From NCBI GenBank assembly GCA_020832725.1, contig JAFIEC010000173.1:1-10770 (forward strand): DNA of 10,770 nucleotides, given 5' to 3'. The position numbers and the translations under genes are program-made. How positions within the stretch are numbered: the first letter of the stretch is position 1; every line of letters starts with the position of its first letter. The notes below the pieces were generated by a model. It ran no database searches. It had not been told where the DNA came from and worked only from the letters and a program-made list of their open reading frames with translations. This document shows positions 7,135 through 10,770 of the stretch, piece by piece. Source of the stretch: Paracoccaceae bacterium (GTDB taxonomy: Bacteria; Pseudomonadota; Alphaproteobacteria; Rhodobacterales; Rhodobacteraceae).

Positions 7135-7252
7135 CTTCCCCCTCTTCGCCGCTTTCGCCCGACGAGGCAAGCACGAAGCCGGTTGCAGCCGGAGCCCGGG
7201 CCGGGCAGTTTGCGCCGCCCGGACCCATGGCGCGAGGAGTGAGGAGAGGGAC

Positions 7253-8446
7253 ATGAAGGCAGGGCTGGCACTGTTGCTTGTCGCCTATGCGATGAGCCAG
7301 TTCTACAGGGTCTTCTTCGCTGTCCTGAGCCCCGCCCTCGCCCGCGACATCGGTGCCGGGCCAGCCGATCTGGCACTGGCCTCCAGCCTTTGGTTCGCGG
7401 TCTTCGCAGCCATGCAGATCCCGGTGGGCTGGGCACTCGACAGGGTCGGGCCAAGGCGCACGGTTCTTGTGATCTTCGGTGTCGGGGCCAGCCTCGGGGC
7501 GCTTGGCTTTGCGCTGGCGCGCACTCCGCTCGAGATGCAGCTGGCCACCGCCCTGATCGGTGCGGGCTGTGCGCCGGTGCTGATGTCGGCCTGGTTCGTG
7601 CTGCTGCGCAGCGTCTCTGCGGCGGCCTTCGCCATGCTTGCGGGCGTGGTGATCGGCGTGGGATCGGTTGGCAACCTCGCCGGATCACTACCCTTCGCGG
7701 CGGCGGTGGAGGCCTGGGGCTGGCGGGCCAGCATGGCGGCACTGGCCGTCCTTTCGGCAGGCCTGGCGCTGGGAATCGCCATGTTGCTGCGCGACCCCGA
7801 GCGCGTCGAGGCCCCGGCGGGACGGGCCGGCGAAGGCTTTGGGGCGCTGCTGCGGATGCCGCTGCTCTGGCCGATCTTCGCGCTCATGATCGTGACCTAT
7901 GCGCCCTCCGCAGGGCTGCGCGGCCTGTGGATAGGCCCATGGGCCGAGCAGGTGCACGGGCTGGACGCAGCCGGCCTTGGCCGCATCACTCTTGTTGTCG
8001 CGATCGCCATGACCGCGGGTTTCGTCCTCTTCGGTCCGCTTGCACGCTGGACGGGCGCGGGGCGGGCGCTTTTGCTGGGCGGGCACACGCTGGCGGCGGC
8101 GCTGTGCCTGTGGCTGTGGGCGGTACCCGGGGCTGCGCTGCTGCCCGCCGTGGCGGCGATGTCGGCGATCGGATTCATCGGCGGGGCCTATGCCCTCGTG
8201 ATCGCCCATGCGCAGCGTTTCGTGCCCGAGCACCTTTCGGGCCGCGGGCTGACGCTGTTGAACCTGATGGGCATCGGCGGTGTCGGCCTGGGCCAGTTCG
8301 TAACCGGGCGGCTGTTCGCCGGTGCCGAGGCGGCGGGCGCAGAGGGAGCGGCCGTCTTTGCGCCGGTCTTCCTGGCCTATGGCCTCGCGCTTGCACTCGG
8401 CACCCTGTGCTATCTCGCGGCGAAGGACGCGCCATCGCGGGCTTGA
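7253..8446 (+). CDS. Major facilitator superfamily (MFS) transporter
   Basis: This 397-residue protein has about twelve hydrophobic segments and should be an inner-membrane secondary carrier. The MFS motif A is visible after the second segment as GWALDRVGPRR (59-69). The two six-helix halves are joined by a polar cytoplasmic loop (about 180-203), and the C-terminus is short and cytoplasmic. The N-terminus (about 5-35) contains SQFYRVFFAVLSPALA, a layout common in the nitrate/nitrite-like and YbjJ-like branches, but the substrate cannot be assigned. The start ATG 7253 has AGGAG at 7242-7246 with a good six-base spacing. It is divergent from the tRNA-Arg gene and appears to be a single-gene unit: the next gene is 359 bases away. 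Confidence 0.88.
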   Translation: MKAGLALLLVAYAMSQFYRVFFAVLSPALARDIGAGPADLALASSLWFAVFAAMQIPVGWALDRVGPRRTVLVIFGVGASLGALGFALARTPLEMQLATALIGAGCAPVLMSAWFVLLRSVSAAAFAMLAGVVIGVGSVGNLAGSLPFAAAVEAWGWRASMAALAVLSAGLALGIAMLLRDPERVEAPAGRAGEGFGALLRMPLLWPIFALMIVTYAPSAGLRGLWIGPWAEQVHGLDAAGLGRITLVVAIAMTAGFVLFGPLARWTGAGRALLLGGHTLAAALCLWLWAVPGAALLPAVAAMSAIGFIGGAYALVIAHAQRFVPEHLSGRGLTLLNLMGIGGVGLGQFVTGRLFAGAEAAGAEGAAVFAPVFLAYGLALALGTLCYLAAKDAPSRA

Positions 8447-8604
8447 CATGGCGTCATCTGCAGGTCACCGCGCACCACCATTCGCGCCCGGGCCGAGCAG
8501 GCTGGCTACAAGCATCTGAAATCATTGTTCCGTTTTGCGCACTTCCAGCACCATGTGGCATGCGCCGAGCCTCTGCCGTCGCCTGCCCGGCACCGCCACG
8601 ATAC

Positions 8605-8631
8605 TTGACGCGCAGGCGGCGAAGATAAACA
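8605..8631 (+). promoter_or_regulatory. Possible promoter of the livHM operon
   Basis: TTGACG (8605-8610) matches five of six bases of the -35 consensus. TAAACA (8626-8631) is a weak -10 candidate with a spacer of 15, shorter than ideal. It sits about 175 bases before the livH start and within a locally AT-richer patch. The -35 is reasonable and the -10 is poor, so this is a suggestion only. Confidence 0.3.
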
Positions 8632-8774
8632 AATGGTGGAATATGGTCGCGCGCTTGCACGCGGCCGTCACTTTCCGACGACCGAACCGACAAGGAGCTC
8701 TTGCCCGCGTCAGACAGCGCAGACCGCGGCCCCGCCGCGCACCAACGGACCCCGCCGCAGAGCAGGGCCACAGA

Positions 8775-8786
8775 CGCCGCAAGGCG
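8775..8786 (+). other. GCAA-tetraloop hairpin just upstream of livH ribosome binding site
   Basis: CGCC (8775-8778) pairs with GGCG (8783-8786) around a GCAA loop, a stable GNRA tetraloop. GA (8773-8774) can add pairs with TC (8789-8790) across a two-base bulge. The ribosome binding site begins at 8796. The structure is seen in the sequence; any effect on translation is inference. Confidence 0.35.
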
Positions 8787-8795
8787 CGTCACATG

Positions 8796-8800
8796 GGAGG
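8796..8800 (+). promoter_or_regulatory. Ribosome binding site for the TTG start of livH
   Basis: GGAGG at 8796-8800 lies five bases before TTG 8806. The downstream protein then begins MDNIQLLLSGLANG, the usual LivH opening. A competing in-frame TTG at 8701 is preceded by AAGGAG only three bases away and would add 35 residues unlike any LivH N-terminus. Confidence 0.65.
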
Positions 8801-8805
8801 AAGTA

Positions 8806-9681
8806 TTGGACAACATTCAGCTTCTGCTGAGCGGCCTTGCCAACGGCTGTGTATATGGTCTGATCGCGCTCGGCTTCGTGCTGATCTACAAGGCCACCGA
8901 GGCGGTCAATTTCGCCCAGGGCGATTTCATGATGCTGGGTGCCTTTGTCACCATCGGCCTGGTGAACCCGCAATTCATGGGGATCGACTTCTGGCTCGCA
9001 TTGCCGCTGGCGGTGCTGATCATGGGGGCGCTGGGCTATCTGCTGGATGTGGCGGTGTTGCGGTTCATCTTCGGACAGAACCAGGTCGCCATCGTGATCC
9101 TGACCATCGCACTGGGCTTCGTGCTGCGGTTCATCGCGGGCGAGACCTGGGGCCACGAGCCGCTGAGCCTTGTCTCGCCGCTGGCGCTGGGTGACGTGCG
9201 GCTGGGCGGTGTCGTACTCAGCCTCGCGGATGTGTCGGTGATCGTGGTGACGTTGATCCTCACCTTCCTGCTCTGGCAGTTCTTCCAGCGGACCCGGATC
9301 GGCATGGCCATGCAGGCGGCCAGCCAGAACCAGATGGCGGCCTATTACATGGGCATCCCCGTCAAGCGGGTTCAGGGTTTCGTCTGGGCGCTGGCGGCCA
9401 TGGTCGCATGCATCGCCGGGATCCTCTATGCATCCAAGGGGCCGATCGATCCCAGCGCGGGCTTCATCGGCATCAAGGCCTTCGCCGCTGCGGTCATCGG
9501 GGGTTTCGGCAGCCTGCCGGGCGCGCTCATGGGCGGGCTGATCGTCGGTCTCATCGAGCCGTTCGCCGCGCGCTACCTGCCCCCTGGATACAGCCAGATC
9601 GCACCCTATGCGCTGCTGATCGCGGTGCTGATCTTCCGCCCCCACGGCCTGTTCGCGCAAGTGCGCACGAAGAAGGTGTGA
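8806..9681 (+). CDS. livH: Branched-chain amino acid-type ABC transporter permease, LivH family
   Basis: This 291-residue inner-membrane protein is one of the two channel subunits of a HAAT-type importer, normally for branched-chain amino acids but in some operons for amides, urea or aromatic acids. The N-terminal block (8-45) runs from LSGLANGCVYGLIALGFVLI to AVNFAQGDFMMLGAF, the family signature. About eight hydrophobic segments follow. The cytoplasmic coupling (EAA-like) loop is RIGMAMQAASQNQMAAYYMG (164-183), and the IGIKAFAAAVIGGFGSLPGA stretch (221-240) is highly typical. I start at TTG 8806 because of the GGAGG ribosome binding site and the matching N-terminus. livM follows after four bases. 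No ATPase, binding protein or ligand-specific gene is in the window, so the substrate is open. Confidence 0.93.
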   Translation: MDNIQLLLSGLANGCVYGLIALGFVLIYKATEAVNFAQGDFMMLGAFVTIGLVNPQFMGIDFWLALPLAVLIMGALGYLLDVAVLRFIFGQNQVAIVILTIALGFVLRFIAGETWGHEPLSLVSPLALGDVRLGGVVLSLADVSVIVVTLILTFLLWQFFQRTRIGMAMQAASQNQMAAYYMGIPVKRVQGFVWALAAMVACIAGILYASKGPIDPSAGFIGIKAFAAAVIGGFGSLPGALMGGLIVGLIEPFAARYLPPGYSQIAPYALLIAVLIFRPHGLFAQVRTKKV

Positions 9682-9685
9682 GGCG

Positions 9686-10768
9686 ATGCGGTTCCATTTC
9701 AAGACATCCTACGAACACGATATCCGGCTCTTCCCGGACTGGTGGACCTTCTCGCTCTATGCTGCCCTTCTGGTGGCGATGATGGTGATGCCGCTGTTAG
9801 TGGACCCGTTCTTTCTTGGCGAAATCACTAACGTGCTGATCTGGGCCATCGCCGGGCTGGGCCTGATGCTTCTGACGGGGCAGACGGGCCAGGTCAGCCT
9901 GGGGCATTCGGCCTTCATGGCGCTGGGCTGCTTTACCTGCGTGCTGCTGATCGAGAACGGTCTGCCCTTCGTGGCGGCCTTCGTGCTCTCGGGCATCATC
10001 ACCGGCGTCGTCGGCGCGCTGATCGCCATTCCGGCGCTGAGGCTGCACGGGGTCTATCTGGCGATCGCCACGCTGGCGCTGGCCATCCTGACCGAGGACA
10101 TCATCGTGATGCTGGCACCCTGGACGGGCGGGGTGAACGGCAAATTCGCACCCGAGATCACGATCCTCGGCTACGAGATCAACCGTTGGGTCGCCCCGGC
10201 ATCGTGGTATTATCTGACGCTTGTCACCGCAGTGGTGGTGACCCTGGGCTATGCGAACCTGCTGCGCTCGCCGCTGGGCCGTGCCTTTGCGGCGATCCGC
10301 GACAGCGAGATCTCGGCCCAGGCCATGGGTATCGACGTGGCCCGCACCAAGACCATCGCCTTCGGCCTGTCCTGCGCCATCACCGGGCTGGGGGGCGCGC
10401 TGATGGGCCTCTTTGCCGGCGCGTTCAACAACGAGACCTTTTCCTTCCTGATCGCGATCCAGCTTCTGATGGTGATCGTGGTTGGCGGGCTCGGCTTCAT
10501 TCACGGGGCCTTCCTCGGCGCGATCGTGATCGGGTTCCTTCCGACCGGCCTGTCGATGATCACCGACAGCTTTGGTCGCGGGGTGGCGATTCCGGGCCTC
10601 GAATTCGCGGTATTCGGGGTGATCCTGATCCTGTTCGTCCTGTTCGAGCCGATGGGCCTCTACGGGCGATGGCTGAAGTTCCGCTTCTGGCTGGAGCTGT
10701 TCCCCTTTGCCCGACGCGACATGTTCCGCCGCCAGAAAAGCTATCTCAAGACGGAGCGCGTGCGATGA
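9686..10768 (+). CDS. livM: Branched-chain amino acid-type ABC transporter permease, LivM family
   Basis: This 360-residue partner of LivH completes the membrane channel. It has a polar N-terminal extension (1-20), about nine or ten hydrophobic segments, and the LivM block LLTGQTGQVSLGHSAFMALG (62-81). The coupling loop SPLGRAFAAIRDSEISAQAM (195-214) continues into GIDVARTK (215-222), and VGGLGFIHGAFLGAIVIGF (266-284) is also family-typical. A basic cytoplasmic tail (329-360) is longer than in E. coli LivM minus its own N-terminal extension. I associate this long-tailed subgroup with operons that also carry an AMP-binding acyl-CoA ligase, which is memory-based and unproven here. ATG 9686 follows the livH stop by four bases with AAGGTG upstream. 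The stop TGA (10766-10768) overlaps the next start as ATGA. Confidence 0.93.
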   Translation: MRFHFKTSYEHDIRLFPDWWTFSLYAALLVAMMVMPLLVDPFFLGEITNVLIWAIAGLGLMLLTGQTGQVSLGHSAFMALGCFTCVLLIENGLPFVAAFVLSGIITGVVGALIAIPALRLHGVYLAIATLALAILTEDIIVMLAPWTGGVNGKFAPEITILGYEINRWVAPASWYYLTLVTAVVVTLGYANLLRSPLGRAFAAIRDSEISAQAMGIDVARTKTIAFGLSCAITGLGGALMGLFAGAFNNETFSFLIAIQLLMVIVVGGLGFIHGAFLGAIVIGFLPTGLSMITDSFGRGVAIPGLEFAVFGVILILFVLFEPMGLYGRWLKFRFWLELFPFARRDMFRRQKSYLKTERVR

Positions 10769-10770
10769 GC
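10765..10770 (+). CDS. Start of the next liv operon gene, cut by the window edge
   Basis: ATG at 10765-10767 overlaps the livM stop in the arrangement ATGA, with GGAG a few bases upstream. Only the codons for Met and Ser are inside the window. In HAAT operons the gene after livM usually encodes a substrate-binding protein or an ATPase. The overlap is seen; the identity is not. Confidence 0.4.

Larger units (their letters stand above)
8447..8805 (+). other. Gene-free leader region upstream of livH
   Basis: No convincing protein-coding gene lies here. Short open frames exist, such as one at 8633-8830, but they lack good ribosome binding sites and overlap livH. The stretch 8510-8545 and the stretch 8620-8645 are visibly richer in A and T than the surroundings, as expected of regulatory DNA. 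It holds a possible promoter (8605-8631), a GNRA-capped hairpin (8775-8786) and the livH ribosome binding site. No tRNA or riboswitch that I recognise is present. Confidence 0.6.

Noticed and set aside
7180..7193. CCGGTTGCAGCCGG as an operator for the MFS gene
   Set aside because: The palindrome has mismatches in its middle, and similar GC-rich near-palindromes are common in this sequence.
8443..8471. Perfect TTGACA (8443-8448) across the MFS stop codon as a -35 box
   Set aside because: At 17 bases spacing the -10 position reads CACCGC, with no match to a promoter -10; neighbouring spacings are no better.
8633..8830. Small open frame of 65 codons in the livH leader
   Set aside because: It has no convincing ribosome binding site, overlaps the start of livH in another frame, and its arginine/proline-rich content looks like a chance frame in GC-rich DNA.

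Overview
The window is high-GC DNA that looks like a chromosomal stretch of an alphaproteobacterium, most likely a member of the Rhodobacterales. The support is protein style (WaaA and LpxK with Rhodobacterales-like sequence, a DciA/DUF721 tail directly before a DsbA-type gene), tightly packed and translationally coupled genes, and some TTG starts. The species cannot be named from this sequence alone. The first 93 bases contain no T at all and include a run of 13 C; they are probably unreliable contig-end sequence.

Layout. Left block, + strand: the C-terminal end of a DUF721/DciA-like protein (to 197), a secreted or anchored DsbA-family thiol oxidoreductase (199-891) and a class III (CaiB/BaiF) CoA-transferase (893-2080), each separated by one base. 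This block converges on a - strand lipid A/Kdo pair, waaA then lpxK (4369 to 2085), whose stop and start codons overlap. The two convergent stop codons sit inside the arms of one perfect 9-bp hairpin (2072-2093). Divergent from waaA is a PP_4765/HI0933-type flavoprotein (4511-5725), followed on the same strand by a UPF0261/Tm-1-like ATP-binding-domain protein (5799-7031). A tRNA-Arg(CCU) gene lies on the - strand at 7059-7134. A 12-segment MFS transporter (7253-8446) comes next, then a 359-base gene-free leader, then two permease genes of a branched-chain amino acid type (HAAT) ABC transporter, livH (8806-9681) and livM (9686-10768). livM ends in an ATGA overlap with the next gene, which is cut by the window edge.

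How the genes fit together. WaaA and LpxK are consecutive inner-membrane lipid A assembly steps (4'-phosphorylation of the disaccharide, then Kdo addition). LivH and LivM form the heterodimeric membrane channel of one importer whose ATPases and binding protein must lie outside the window. The other genes are single housekeeping or accessory functions with no evident shared pathway.

I found no phage, transposon, CRISPR, toxin-antitoxin or defence locus, and no convincing undescribed multi-gene system. The points most worth a second look are the shared stop-codon hairpin, the uncharacterised UPF0261 gene standing without its usual TIM-barrel partner, two TTG start reassignments, and the structured leader of the liv operon.
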